From: Nocardioides sp. cx-173
GTDB lineage: Bacteria; Actinomycetota; Actinomycetes; Propionibacteriales; Nocardioidaceae
Reading direction: 5' to 3'
NCBI RefSeq assembly: GCF_021117365.1
Contig: NZ_CP088262.1
Coordinates: forward strand, 3,474,501 to 3,538,500
Length of the DNA stretch: 64,000 bases
Part shown: one piece after another, positions 15,724 through 25,112 of the stretch
Numbering within the stretch: the first letter of the stretch is position 1
How the letters are laid out: every line of letters starts with the position of its first letter
Made by a program: the position numbers and the translations under genes
Notes under the pieces: generated by a model
Database searches by the model: none
What the model was told of the DNA's origin: nothing
The model's input: the letters and a program-made list of their open reading frames with translations, nothing else

Positions 15724-16203
15724 TCAGTCCTGCATGCCCTTGAGCCGGCGGCCGACGGCCTGCTCGACCTCGCGGGTGGCCTGGCGCTCGGCGAGGGAGT
15801 GCCGCTTGTCCCAGGTCTTCTTGCCCTTGGCCAGGCCGATCTCGATCTTGGCGCGGCCGTCGACGAAGTACAGCGACAGCGGGATGACCGTGAGGCCCTT
15901 CTCGTTGACGCGGCGCTCGATCTTGTCGATCTCGACCCGGTTGAGCAGCAGCTTGCGCTTGCGGCGGGCGGCGTGGTTGGTCCAGGTCCCCTGGGTGTAC
16001 TCCGGGATGTGGACGCCGTGCAGCCACGCCTCGCGGTTGTCGATGTCCACGAACCCGTCGACCAGCGAGGCGCGACCCATCCGCAGCGACTTCACCTCGG
16101 TGCCCTGGAGGACCATGCCGGCCTCGAAGGTGTCCTCGATGTGGTAGTCGTGGCGCGCCTTCTTGTTCTGCGCGACGATCTTGCGCCCCTGCTCCTTCGG
16201 CAT
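15724..16203 (-). CDS. smpB: SsrA-binding protein
   Basis: A 159-residue OB-fold protein that binds the tRNA-like domain of tmRNA and brings it into stalled ribosomes. Diagnostic segments are [37 protein letters not shown] and [11 protein letters not shown] near the C-terminus. Length is normal. Its RNA partner ssrA is 3.4 kb away. The gene lies downstream of the ftsE-ftsX-M23 peptidase genes on the same strand, the usual actinobacterial order. Confidence 0.97.
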   Translation of the reverse strand: MPKEQGRKIVAQNKKARHDYHIEDTFEAGMVLQGTEVKSLRMGRASLVDGFVDIDNREAWLHGVHIPEYTQGTWTNHAARRKRKLLLNRVEIDKIERRVNEKGLTVIPLSLYFVDGRAKIEIGLAKGKKTWDKRHSLAERQATREVEQAVGRRLKGMQD

Positions 16204-16240
16204 CTGGTCAGTCTCTCAGGGCCGGTCAATCCGATTGACG

Positions 16241-17509
16241 TCAGAGGTACTTCATCGGGTCGACCGGGTCGCCGTTGACCAGGATCGTGAAGTGCAGGTG
16301 GCAGCCGGTCGACCAGCCGGTGGAGCCGGCGTACCCGACGACCTCGCCGCTCCTGACCCGCTGACCCTCGGAGGCGCGGTAGCCGGACAGGTGGTTGTAG
16401 ACGGCGGTGAGGTTCTTGCCGTTGTAGTTGCCCAGGTTGAGGTAGAGCCGGTTGCCGTAGACCGAGGAGTAGTAGGTGTCCATCACGGTGCCGCCGGCGA
16501 CGGCGAGCATGGACTGGCCGCAGGCGACGCCGAAGTCGGTGCCGTCGTGCAGGCCGTAGTAGCCGTAGATCGGGTGGGTGCGGTAGCCGAACGGCGAGGT
16601 GACGTAGCCGCTGCTGGTGGGGGGCCGCAGCACGCCGTCGGTCGCCCCGCTGTAGCCGCCCTTTCCGCCGCTCTGGGCGGCCGCGGCGAGGATCTGCTGC
16701 TTGATGCGGGCCTCGCGCTTGCGCAGCTCGCGCAGCACCTGGCGGTCGTGGGCGCGAGCGCTCAGGGCCTCGTCGCGCGCCTTGCGGTTGCTCCTCAGCA
16801 GGCCGAGGACGCTGGCCCGGGCGACGCGCGCCTGCTCCGCCAGCTGACCGACGGCGGCGAGGTTGGCGGCGGCGTCGGCGCGCTTGGTCTCCATGTCCAG
16901 CTTGGCCGCCTCGACCCGGTCCTCGCGGGCCTGCAGGACGATCTCGGCCGCGTGCAGGCCGGCGTACGCGCGGTCCTGTCGACCGACGATCGCGTCGGTG
17001 GCGCCCATCTGGCGCACGACGTCCTCGGGGGTCTTGGCGGCCATCAGCGAGGCGAAGGCGAGCAGGCGCGGGTCGCCGCTCTCGTAGATGTCGTTGACGG
17101 TGTTGACGACCTCGACCCGCTGGGCCGCGAGCGCCTCCCGGCCGTCCCGTAGGTCCTGGCGGGCCTGCGCGAGCGCCTCCTGGGCCGCGACCAGCTTGAG
17201 CTGCATCTCGGCGTCCTTGGCGCGCGCCTCGGCCAGGCGGACGCGGACCCCGTCCAGGTGGCTCTTGGCCGCGGTCAGGCGCACGCGTACGGCGTTGAGC
17301 CGTGCGGTGGTCCGCTGGACCTGCTTGCTGGTCTCGCCGAGATCGTCGTGGGCCTGCTCGATCTGCTGCTCGACGTGCTTCTTTTTGTCCTTGAGCGGGT
17401 CGTGGGCGGAGGCGTTGGCCAGAGGAACCGCCGTCCCGCCCAGGGCGACGGCGGCGGCCACGGAGGCCACGACGACGCGCTGACGAGAGGCGCTGGGGAA
17501 GAAGCGCAC
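16241..17509 (-). CDS. Coiled-coil M23 peptidase, probable FtsEX partner
   Basis: A 422-residue secreted or membrane-anchored protein. After an N-terminal hydrophobic stretch (VVVASVAAAVALGGTAVPL) come about 240 residues of predicted coiled coil, then a LytM/M23 domain with HDGTDFGVACG and HLHFTILVNG, which holds the zinc histidines and is thus likely active. The layout matches EnvC/RipC-like cell-wall hydrolases or their activators, which FtsEX controls from across the membrane. The GTG at 17507-17509 has AAAGG 8 nt upstream; a TTG 13 codons earlier lacks one. It follows ftsX by 55 nt. Confidence 0.9.
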   Translation of the reverse strand: MRFFPSASRQRVVVASVAAAVALGGTAVPLANASAHDPLKDKKKHVEQQIEQAHDDLGETSKQVQRTTARLNAVRVRLTAAKSHLDGVRVRLAEARAKDAEMQLKLVAAQEALAQARQDLRDGREALAAQRVEVVNTVNDIYESGDPRLLAFASLMAAKTPEDVVRQMGATDAIVGRQDRAYAGLHAAEIVLQAREDRVEAAKLDMETKRADAAANLAAVGQLAEQARVARASVLGLLRSNRKARDEALSARAHDRQVLRELRKREARIKQQILAAAAQSGGKGGYSGATDGVLRPPTSSGYVTSPFGYRTHPIYGYYGLHDGTDFGVACGQSMLAVAGGTVMDTYYSSVYGNRLYLNLGNYNGKNLTAVYNHLSGYRASEGQRVRSGEVVGYAGSTGWSTGCHLHFTILVNGDPVDPMKYL

Positions 17510-17564
17510 AGGTATTGCCTTTGATGTTCGGGGAAGTGAACGATTCAACCGTAGGCGGCCGAGG

Positions 17565-18476
17565 TCAGACTTTGATGTATTTCCGGGTCAGTAGGAGTGT
17601 CGGCAGCACCGTGAGGACCGGGCCCAGGATCGCGATCACCGCGACGGCCACGCCGTACTCCGGCCAGCCGATCCACGGAATGAACGCCAGGTCGCCGCTG
17701 AGGCCGCCGATGATGCCCCACTTCACCAGCGCCGCGAGGGCTCCGGCGGCCAGCGCCACGCCCAGGAACGCCGTCACCAGCGCCTCCATGAGGAACGGCA
17801 GCGCGATGTAGAGCGTCGAGGCACCCACCAGGCGCATGATCCCGATCTCCTTGCGCCGCGCGAGCGCGGCGAGCCGGATCGTGTTGGCGACCAGCAGGAG
17901 CGCGGCGAACACCAGGAACCCGGCGATCGCCCACGAGGCGAACTTGATCCAGTCGATGGTGCTGAGGATCGGGCCCACGACCTCACGCAGGTCCTGCACG
18001 CCGGCGACCCCGGGCAGGCCGATGACCTGGCTCGTGATGCCCTCGTACTCGTCGGGGTCCTTCAGCGTGATCCAGATCGACTCGGCCATGTCGTCGGCCG
18101 TCAGCGCGGCGTCGGGTCCCTCGAACCGCTCGTCGCCGTAGAGGTCCTTGACCTTCTCGAAGGCCTCCTCCTTGGACTCGAGGTACCAGCTGTCGACCTC
18201 GGGGCTCTCCTCGACCACGTCCTCGATCGCCTGCTTCTGCGGGTCGGTGACCTCGGAGACGCAGGCGGGGTTGTCGTCGCCGTCGCGACACAGGTAGACG
18301 GTGATCTGGAGCTCGCTGCCCCACTGGTCCGCGGCGGCGACGGCCTGCTGGTTGAGCAGGGCGCCGAAGCCGACCAGGGTCAGTGACACGAAGAGGGTGA
18401 GGACGACCGCGATGTGCATGGAGACGTTGCGGCGCAGGCTCTGGCGGAGCTCGGTGAACGTGTGGCGCAGCTGCAT
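17565..18476 (-). CDS. ftsX: Cell division protein FtsX
   Basis: A 303-residue membrane protein that with FtsE couples ATP hydrolysis to periplasm-side cell wall hydrolases. It has a TM segment at about 22-42, a large extracytoplasmic domain with two Cys (CRDGDDNPAC) that may pair, and three further TM segments at the C-terminal end, including the FtsX-specific RLAALARRKEIGIMRLVGAS. It starts 2 nt after the ftsE stop, so the pair is translated together. Confidence 0.96.
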   Translation of the reverse strand: MQLRHTFTELRQSLRRNVSMHIAVVLTLFVSLTLVGFGALLNQQAVAAADQWGSELQITVYLCRDGDDNPACVSEVTDPQKQAIEDVVEESPEVDSWYLESKEEAFEKVKDLYGDERFEGPDAALTADDMAESIWITLKDPDEYEGITSQVIGLPGVAGVQDLREVVGPILSTIDWIKFASWAIAGFLVFAALLLVANTIRLAALARRKEIGIMRLVGASTLYIALPFLMEALVTAFLGVALAAGALAALVKWGIIGGLSGDLAFIPWIGWPEYGVAVAVIAILGPVLTVLPTLLLTRKYIKV

Positions 18477-18478
18477 GC

Positions 18479-19171
18479 TCAGACCGCCTCGGTGCCGTAG
18501 GAGCCGGTGGCCTCGTCCCGGGTGACCCGGCCGTGGTCGAGCTCGATGACGCGCTTCTGCATCTGGTCCACGACGGAGTTGTCGTGCGTGGCCATGAGCA
18601 CGGTGGTGCCCGTGGCGTTGATGCGGTCGAGCAGGCTCATGATTCCGGCGGACGTGGTGGGGTCCAGGTTGCCGGTGGGCTCGTCGGCGATGAGGATCAT
18701 CGGCCGGTTGACAAAGGCGCGGGCGATCGCGACGCGCTGCTGCTCGCCTCCCGACAGCTCGTCGGGGAGCCGGTCGCCCTTGTCCTGCAGGCCGACCAGC
18801 TCGAGGGTGCGCGGCACCACGTCGCGGATCTCGTCCCGGGGCTTGCCGATCACCTGCAGCGCGAAGGCGACGTTCTCAGCGACGGTCTTGCCGGAGAGCA
18901 GCCGGAAGTCCTGGAACACGGTCCCGATCTGACGGCGCAGCCGCGGCACCTTCCAGCTGGCGAGGCGGTTGACCTCCTTGCCGGCGACGTGGACGCGACC
19001 GGCGGTGGGGCGGGTCTCGCGGAGCACCAGCCGCAGGGCCGTCGACTTGCCGGACCCGGAGGCCCCCACGAGGAAGACGAACTCGCCCTTCTCGATGTTG
19101 ATCGACACGTTGTCGAGGGCAGGCTTTCCCGGACCGGGATAGGTCTTGGTGACCTTCTCGAAGCGAATCAC
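18479..19171 (-). CDS. ftsE: Cell division ATP-binding protein FtsE
   Basis: A 230-residue ABC ATPase. Walker A is GASGSGKST (36-44), the signature [14 protein letters not shown], Walker [13 protein letters not shown], and the switch histidine is in MATHD. The GTG at 19169-19171 gives the usual FtsE length and the N-terminus [13 protein letters not shown]. No clear ribosome-binding site is visible, so the message may be leaderless. It heads the run ftsE-ftsX-M23 peptidase-smpB. Confidence 0.96.
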   Translation of the reverse strand: MIRFEKVTKTYPGPGKPALDNVSINIEKGEFVFLVGASGSGKSTALRLVLRETRPTAGRVHVAGKEVNRLASWKVPRLRRQIGTVFQDFRLLSGKTVAENVAFALQVIGKPRDEIRDVVPRTLELVGLQDKGDRLPDELSGGEQQRVAIARAFVNRPMILIADEPTGNLDPTTSAGIMSLLDRINATGTTVLMATHDNSVVDQMQKRVIELDHGRVTRDEATGSYGTEAV

Positions 19172-19285
19172 TGAATCGACAGTAGCCGAGCCGACGTGGG
19201 GTTTCCCGGACCCCCGCGCCCGGCCTCCGAGGGGTGTGGCGGAGGTCGCTCCCGCGGCGCGCGCCCCGATCCGTATCGTGGGCGC

Positions 19286-19918
19286 GTGTCCGTCCCCCGC
19301 GTCCTCGCGCTCGCACTCGGCGCGACGGCCCTCACCGTCGCGGTCGGCGTGGTCGTGGTCGGGGCTCCGGCGCAGGACGACGACGCCCCGACGACCGCGC
19401 CCAGCGTGCCGCTCACGGACTTCGACACCACGGGCCTGACCGCCGAGCGTGGGACGTTCTGCGACCGGGTGTCCGAGGAGGCCGTGCGCGAGGCCCTCGG
19501 CGCCGAGCCGGCCGACGAGACCTCGTACGGCAACGGCGAGCGCACCGACCTGACCGCCGGCGTCCGCGACGTGGCCCATGAGTACGGCTGCACCTGGAGC
19601 GCCGAGGACGGCACGGTGGCCCGGGCCTGGGTCTTCGCTCCCCCGGTCACGGCCGAGACCGCAGCCACGCTGGTCGCCGCCGCCCGCAAGACCAAGGGCT
19701 GCCGGGCCATCCCCGACGCCCCGGCGTACGGCGTGCCGTCGCTCGCCCTGCAGTGCGAGCGGGACGGCACGCGGCAGCAGTCCTACCGCGGGCTGTTCGG
19801 CGACGCCTGGCTCACCTGCGAGCTCTCGGCGCCGGCGGCCGTGGCGGCCGCCGCGCTGCAGGAGCGGACCGACCGCTGGTGCGTCGCCGTCGCGAGCGCG
19901 GCCGAGCGCCGCTCCTAG
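19286..19918 (+). CDS. Membrane-anchored or secreted hypothetical protein
   Basis: A 210-residue protein. The GTG at 19286 gives an N-terminal hydrophobic signal/anchor ([21 protein letters not shown]) and a Thr/Pro linker. The outer domain begins [18 protein letters not shown] and holds six cysteines in total, reminiscent of DUF3558-type lipoproteins though no lipobox is present. It runs convergently with prfB: the two stop codons share a CTAG at 19915-19918. Confidence 0.65.
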   Translation: MSVPRVLALALGATALTVAVGVVVVGAPAQDDDAPTTAPSVPLTDFDTTGLTAERGTFCDRVSEEAVREALGAEPADETSYGNGERTDLTAGVRDVAHEYGCTWSAEDGTVARAWVFAPPVTAETAATLVAAARKTKGCRAIPDAPAYGVPSLALQCERDGTRQQSYRGLFGDAWLTCELSAPAAVAAAALQERTDRWCVAVASAAERRS

Positions 19919-21033
19919 TTGGCCTCGGCCTTGTCGGTGCCGCGGCGCCAGCGGATGCCGGCCTCGAGGAAGCCGTCCAGGTCGCCGTCGAAGACCGCGG
20001 TCGGGTTGCCGACCTCGTAGCCGGTGCGCAGGTCCTTGACCACCTGGTAGGGGTTGAGCACGTAGTTGCGCATCTGGTCGCCCCAGCTGGCCTGCACGTC
20101 GCCGCGCAGCCCGTCGAGGTGGGCCTTCTCCTCGGCCTTCTTGAGGGCGAGCAGCTTGGCCTTCAGCACCACCATGGCGCTGGCCTTGTTCTGCAGCTGG
20201 CTCTTCTCGTTCTGGCAGGAGACCACCGTGCCGGTGGGGATGTGGGTCAGGCGCACCGCGGAGTCGGTGGTGTTGACCGACTGGCCGCCCGGGCCTCCGG
20301 AGCGGTAGACGTCGACGCGGATCTCCTCGTCGGGCACGTCGATCTCGTCGGTCTGCTCCAGCACGGGGACCACCTCGACCGCGGCGAAGCTGGTCTGGCG
20401 TCGGCCCTGGTTGTCGAAGGGGCTGATCCGCACGAGCCGGTGGGTGCCGGCCTCGACGCTGAGCGTGCCGTAGGCGTACGGCGCATGGATCGCGAAGGTG
20501 GCCGACTTCAGGCCGGCCTCCTCGGCGTAGGAGGTCTCGTAGACCTCCACCGGGTAGTCGTGCTGCTCGGCCCAGCGGACGTACATGCGCATGAGGGTCT
20601 CGGCGAAGTCGGCCGCGTCGACGCCGCCGGCGCCCGCGCGGATGCTCACCAGCGCCTCGCGGGGGTCGTACTCGCCGTTGAGCAGCGTGCGGACCTCGAG
20701 CCGCTCGACGGCCTGCTTGATCCGGCCGAGCTCCCGCTCGGCGTCGGCGAGCGAGTCGTCGTCGCCCTCCTCGGTGGCCAGCTCGACCATGATCTCGAGG
20801 TCCTCGATCCGGCTCTGGAGCGCCGCGAAGCGGTCGACCTCGCCCTGCAGCGCGGAGAGCCGCCCGGTCACGCGGGTCGCGTTGGCCTGGTCGTCCCAGA
20901 GGTCCGGGGCGGCCACCTGCTCGCCCAGGTCGGCGATCTCGGTGCGCATGTTGTCGATGTCGAGCACCTGCTCGATGGTGTGCATCGTCGCCTGGAGCTG
21001 CTTGATCTCGGAGTCGTAATCGGGTCCTGCCAC
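19915..21033 (-). CDS. prfB: Peptide chain release factor 2 (RF2)
   Basis: A 372-residue factor that releases peptides at UAA and UGA. It has the catalytic GGQ loop ([18 protein letters not shown]) and a central region with the SPF tripeptide ([16 protein letters not shown]) that selects UGA/UAA. Unlike E. coli prfB there is no programmed UGA frameshift; the frame is continuous. The GTG at 21031-21033 matches the usual actinobacterial start, [12 protein letters not shown]. It overlaps the stop of the convergent 19286-19918 gene. Confidence 0.95.
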   Translation of the reverse strand: MAGPDYDSEIKQLQATMHTIEQVLDIDNMRTEIADLGEQVAAPDLWDDQANATRVTGRLSALQGEVDRFAALQSRIEDLEIMVELATEEGDDDSLADAERELGRIKQAVERLEVRTLLNGEYDPREALVSIRAGAGGVDAADFAETLMRMYVRWAEQHDYPVEVYETSYAEEAGLKSATFAIHAPYAYGTLSVEAGTHRLVRISPFDNQGRRQTSFAAVEVVPVLEQTDEIDVPDEEIRVDVYRSGGPGGQSVNTTDSAVRLTHIPTGTVVSCQNEKSQLQNKASAMVVLKAKLLALKKAEEKAHLDGLRGDVQASWGDQMRNYVLNPYQVVKDLRTGYEVGNPTAVFDGDLDGFLEAGIRWRRGTDKAEAN

Positions 21034-21055
21034 GATGAGCAACATTACGTCACGG

Positions 21056-21110
21056 GTGCGCAGGGTCTCGACACGCTCGCTCCGGCCGCGGCTCGGCCCT
21101 CGTGGGCCTC
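21056..21110. repeat. Degraded repeat fragment upstream of pyc
   Basis: Reads GTGCGCAGGGTCTCGACACG, then CTCGCTCCGGCC, similar to the GGGTCTCGA arm of the palindromic repeat family elsewhere in the window but without its partner arm. It lies between prfB and pyc. The match is loose. Confidence 0.35.
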
Positions 21111-21172
21111 GGGCTGTCCACGGGTGACGCGCGGCACAACGGCGACGGAGCGGGCCTCATAGGGTGATCCCC

Positions 21173-24100
21173 ATGTTCTCCAAGGTGCTGGTCGCCAACC
21201 GTGGCGAGATCGCCATCCGGGCCTTCCGGGCCGCCTACGAGCTCGGCGCCCGGACGGTCGCCGTCTTCCCCTACGAGGACCGCTGGTCCGAGCACCGGCT
21301 CAAGGCCGACGAGGCCTATGAGATCGGTGAGCGGGGGCACCCGGTGCGGGCCTACCTCGACCCCGAGACGATCGTCGCGACCGCCGTGAAGGCCGGCGCC
21401 GACGCGGTCTACCCCGGCTACGGCTTCCTGAGCGAGAACCCCGCGCTGGCCGAGGCCTGCGCCAACGCCGGCATCACGTTCATCGGCCCGACCTCCGACG
21501 TGCTGACGCTGACCGGCAACAAGGCCCGCGCCATCGCCGCGGCCAAGGCCGCCGGCGTGCCGACGCTGGCCAGCGTGGAGCCGTCGACCGACGTGGATGC
21601 GCTGGTCGAGTCGGCCAAGGCGCTGCCCTACCCGCTGTTCGTGAAGGCCGTCGCCGGTGGCGGCGGGCGCGGCATGCGGCGCGTCGACGACCCCGCGCAC
21701 CTGCGCGAGGCGGTCGAGACCTGCATGCGCGAGGGCGAGGGCGCCTTCGGCGACCCGACCGTCTTCATCGAGCAGGCCGTGGTCGAGCCCCGCCACATCG
21801 AGGTGCAGATCCTCGCCGACGGCGAGGGGAACGTGATCCACCTCTTCGAGCGCGACTGCTCGGTGCAGCGACGCCACCAGAAGGTCGTCGAGATCGCCCC
21901 CGCGCCCAACCTGGACCCCGAGCTGCGCCAGCGGATGTGCGACGACGCGGTGCGCTTCGCCCGCGAGATCGGCTACCGCAACGCCGGCACCGTGGAGTTC
22001 CTGCTCGACCCGCACGGCAACTACGTCTTCATCGAGATGAACCCGCGCATCCAGGTCGAGCACACGGTCACCGAGGAGGTCACCGACGTCGACCTGGTGC
22101 AGTCGCAGCTGCGGATCGCCGCGGGCGAGACCCTGGCCGACCTCGGCCTGTCGCAGGACTCCATCCAGCTGCGCGGCGCCGCCCTGCAGTGCCGGATCAC
22201 CACGGAGGACCCGGCCAACAACTTCCGTCCCGACACCGGGGTCATCACCACCTACCGCTCCCCCGGCGGCGGCGGCGTCCGCCTCGACGGCGGTACGACG
22301 TACACCGGCGCGGAGGTCTCCGCGCACTTCGACTCGATGCTGGCCAAGCTCACCTGCCGCGGCCGGACCTTCGACATCGCCGTGCAGAAGGCGCGCCGCG
22401 CGGTGGCGGAGTTCCGCATCCGCGGCGTCTCCACCAACATCGCGTTCCTGCAGGCGGTGCTGGCCGACCCCGACTTCTCCAGCGGCCACATCACCACCTC
22501 GTTCATCGAGACCCACCCGCAGCTGCTCCAGGCCCGCGCGAGCGGCGACCGCGGCACCAAGCTGCTCACCTACCTCGCCGACGTCACCGTCAACCAGCCG
22601 CACGGGCCGGCGCCGGTGACCCTGGACCCGGCCAGCAAGCTGCCCGAGGTCAACCTCGAGGTCCCGGCTCCCGACGGCACCCGCCAGCTGCTGCTCGAGG
22701 TCGGCCCGGACGAGTTCGCGCGCCGGCTGCGCGAGCAGAACACGGTCGCGGTGACCGACACGACCTTCCGGGACGCGCACCAGTCGCTGCTCGCCACCCG
22801 CGTGCGCACCCGCGACCTGACCGCGGTCGCCGGGCACGTGGCACGCACGACGCCGCAGCTGTGGTCGGTGGAGGCCTGGGGCGGCGCGACGTACGACGTG
22901 GCGCTGCGCTTCCTGCAGGAGGACCCGTGGGAGCGGCTCGACAAGCTGCGGCAGTCGATCCCCAACATCTGCCTGCAGATGCTGCTGCGCGGGCGCAACA
23001 CGGTCGGCTACACGCCGTACCCCACCGCGGTCACCGACGCGTTCGTGCACGAGGCGGCCGCCACGGGCATCGACGTCTTCCGGATCTTCGACGCGCTCAA
23101 CGACGTCGAGCAGATGCGCCCCGCGATCGAGGCGGTGCGCGCCACGGGCACCACCGTCGCCGAGGTCGCGCTCTGCTACACCGGCGACCTCTCCGACCCG
23201 GCCGAGAAGCTGTACACCCTGGACTACTACCTCAAGCTGGCCGAGCGGATCGTCGACGCCGGCGCCCACGTGCTCGCGATCAAGGACATGGCCGGCCTGC
23301 TCCGCGCGCCGGCCGCGCGCACGCTGGTCACCGCGCTGCGCCGCGAGTTCGACCTGCCGGTGCACCTGCACACCCACGACACCCCGGGCGGCCAGCTGGG
23401 CACGCTGCTGGCCGCCATCGACTCCGGGGTCGACGCGGTCGACGCCGCCAGCGCCTCGATGGCCGGTACGACGTCGCAGCCACCGCTCTCGGCGCTGGTC
23501 TCGGCCACCGACCACTCCGCGCGCGAGACCGGGCTGTCGCTGTCGGCGGTCAATGCGCTGGAGCCCTACTGGGAGGCGATGCGCCGCGTCTACGCGCCGT
23601 TCGAGTCGGGACTGCCCGCGCCGACCGGGCGCGTCTACCGCCACGAGATCCCCGGCGGCCAGCTCTCCAACCTGCGTCAGCAGGCCATCGCGCTCGGCCT
23701 GGGCGAGAAGTTCGAGCAGGTCGAGGACATGTACGCCGCGGCCAACGACATCCTGGGCAACGTCGTGAAGGTGACGCCGTCGTCCAAGGTCGTCGGGGAC
23801 CTGGCGCTCGCGCTCGTGGGCCTCGGCGCCGACCCGCAGGAGTTCGCCGACGACCCCGCGAGGTTCGACATCCCGGACTCGGTCATCGGCTTCCTCAACG
23901 GCGAGCTCGGCGACCCGCCGGGCGGCTGGCCCGAGCCGTTCCGCACCAAGGCCCTCGAAGGCCGCTCCTACACGCCTCCGGCCGAGGAGCTGGGCGAGCA
24001 GCAGGCCGCCGGCCTGGCCGGCGCCCAGCCGACCCGGCGGCAGACGCTCAACGAGCTGCTCTTCCCCGGCCCCACGAAGACCTTCGCCGAGGGTCGTCAG

Positions 24101-24559
24101 ACCTACGGCGACGTGTCGGTCCTGCCCACGCTGGACTACCTCTACGGGCTGCGGCGCGGCGAGGAGCACGAGGTGGAGCTCGAGGAGGGCGTCACCCTGC
24201 TGCTCGGGCTGCAGGCGATCGGCGAGCCGGACGAGCGCGGCTACCGCAGCGTGATGGCCACGATCAACGGCCAGATGCGCCCGATCAGCATCCGCGACAA
24301 GTCGGTCGCCTCCGAGGTGGCCGCGGCCGAGAAGGCCGACCCGGCCAAGCCCGGTCACGTCGCGGCGCCGTTCCAGGGCGCGGTCACGATCGCGGTCTCC
24401 GAGGGCGACGCCGTCAAGGCCGGCGACACGGTCGCGACGATCGAGGCCATGAAGATGGAGGCCTCGATCACCGCCCCCGTGGACGGCACGGTCCAGCGGG
24501 TCGCCCTGTCCGGCACCCAGTCCGTCGACGGCGGCGACCTGGTGCTGGTCCTCGGCTGA
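21173..24559 (+). CDS. pyc: Pyruvate carboxylase
   Basis: A 1128-residue biotin enzyme that makes oxaloacetate from pyruvate, bicarbonate and ATP. It holds all three parts in one chain: biotin carboxylase (1-450, starting FSKVLVANRGEIAIR, with GGGGRGMRRV ATP loop), carboxyltransferase of the HMGL type (about 520-800, starting VTDTTFRDAHQSLLATR, HLHTHDTPGG metal site), and the biotinyl domain with EAMKMEA near K1094. Length and order are normal. It stands alone, divergent from prfB. Start: ATG at 21173; a GTG 9 nt upstream is possible. Confidence 0.97.
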   Translation: MFSKVLVANRGEIAIRAFRAAYELGARTVAVFPYEDRWSEHRLKADEAYEIGERGHPVRAYLDPETIVATAVKAGADAVYPGYGFLSENPALAEACANAGITFIGPTSDVLTLTGNKARAIAAAKAAGVPTLASVEPSTDVDALVESAKALPYPLFVKAVAGGGGRGMRRVDDPAHLREAVETCMREGEGAFGDPTVFIEQAVVEPRHIEVQILADGEGNVIHLFERDCSVQRRHQKVVEIAPAPNLDPELRQRMCDDAVRFAREIGYRNAGTVEFLLDPHGNYVFIEMNPRIQVEHTVTEEVTDVDLVQSQLRIAAGETLADLGLSQDSIQLRGAALQCRITTEDPANNFRPDTGVITTYRSPGGGGVRLDGGTTYTGAEVSAHFDSMLAKLTCRGRTFDIAVQKARRAVAEFRIRGVSTNIAFLQAVLADPDFSSGHITTSFIETHPQLLQARASGDRGTKLLTYLADVTVNQPHGPAPVTLDPASKLPEVNLEVPAPDGTRQLLLEVGPDEFARRLREQNTVAVTDTTFRDAHQSLLATRVRTRDLTAVAGHVARTTPQLWSVEAWGGATYDVALRFLQEDPWERLDKLRQSIPNICLQMLLRGRNTVGYTPYPTAVTDAFVHEAAATGIDVFRIFDALNDVEQMRPAIEAVRATGTTVAEVALCYTGDLSDPAEKLYTLDYYLKLAERIVDAGAHVLAIKDMAGLLRAPAARTLVTALRREFDLPVHLHTHDTPGGQLGTLLAAIDSGVDAVDAASASMAGTTSQPPLSALVSATDHSARETGLSLSAVNALEPYWEAMRRVYAPFESGLPAPTGRVYRHEIPGGQLSNLRQQAIALGLGEKFEQVEDMYAAANDILGNVVKVTPSSKVVGDLALALVGLGADPQEFADDPARFDIPDSVIGFLNGELGDPPGGWPEPFRTKALEGRSYTPPAEELGEQQAAGLAGAQPTRRQTLNELLFPGPTKTFAEGRQTYGDVSVLPTLDYLYGLRRGEEHEVELEEGVTLLLGLQAIGEPDERGYRSVMATINGQMRPISIRDKSVASEVAAAEKADPAKPGHVAAPFQGAVTIAVSEGDAVKAGDTVATIEAMKMEASITAPVDGTVQRVALSGTQSVDGGDLVLVLG

Positions 24560-24631
24560 GCGTGTTCGGGCTTGTTCGGGAAGGGCTCGTACGGCGCAGG
24601 CGCGCCCTCGCGCGTCCCTACGATCCTGGCC

Positions 24632-25072
24632 ATGAAACGCATTCTCATCGGGCTCCTGCTCGCCCTCGTCACCACGGCTCTGCTGCCGGCCGCCTCCTCC
24701 GCCGCGCCGGTCACCCCGGCCCCCGGCTACTACTGGTGGAACACCGTGCACTCTGGCGGAGGGCTCAAGGAGGCCGCCAACTTCGAGGTCAGGGGCGACA
24801 AGGCGCACTTCTCCCTGCTGCGCCGGGTGTGTCGCGGCGACCGGATCCTCTACTACGAGTTCAGCGGCAAGGACAAGGCCAAGGGCCGGGTCCCGATCCG
24901 CAACGGCGTGGCCAGCAAGACCCAGTCCTTCCGCCTCGACGGGGTGAAGTACACGCTGGCGGTGCGGGTCACCTTCACCAAGGCGCGCAAGGCCGCCGGC
25001 TGGCTGCGCCTCACGGGCGGCAACTGCACCGGCACCAAGCAGAAGTTCAGCTTCAGGCACTCCGGCGCCTGA
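24632..25072 (+). CDS. Small secreted protein of unknown function
   Basis: A 146-residue protein with a signal peptide (MKRILIGLLLALVTTALLPA, cleavage near SSAAP). The mature part is basic, beta-rich, starts GYYWWNTVHSGGGLKEAANFEV and contains two cysteines (VCRG, NCTG) that could form a disulfide. The ending LTGGNCTGTKQKFSFRHSG fits an exported, folded small domain. No family recognised. It follows pyc by 72 nt on the same strand. Confidence 0.6.
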   Translation: MKRILIGLLLALVTTALLPAASSAAPVTPAPGYYWWNTVHSGGGLKEAANFEVRGDKAHFSLLRRVCRGDRILYYEFSGKDKAKGRVPIRNGVASKTQSFRLDGVKYTLAVRVTFTKARKAAGWLRLTGGNCTGTKQKFSFRHSGA

Positions 25073-25112
25073 CGCCCCGGAGGCGGCCCGGGGCCGGACG
25101 TGAGGACCGCCG

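Noticed and set aside
16204..16240. A separate promoter between the M23 peptidase gene and smpB
   Set aside because: The gap is only 37 nt with no recognisable -35/-10 pair; co-transcription with the upstream genes is simpler.
19915..21033. Programmed frameshift in prfB
   Set aside because: The frame is continuous with no early TGA, so the E. coli style of autoregulation is absent here.
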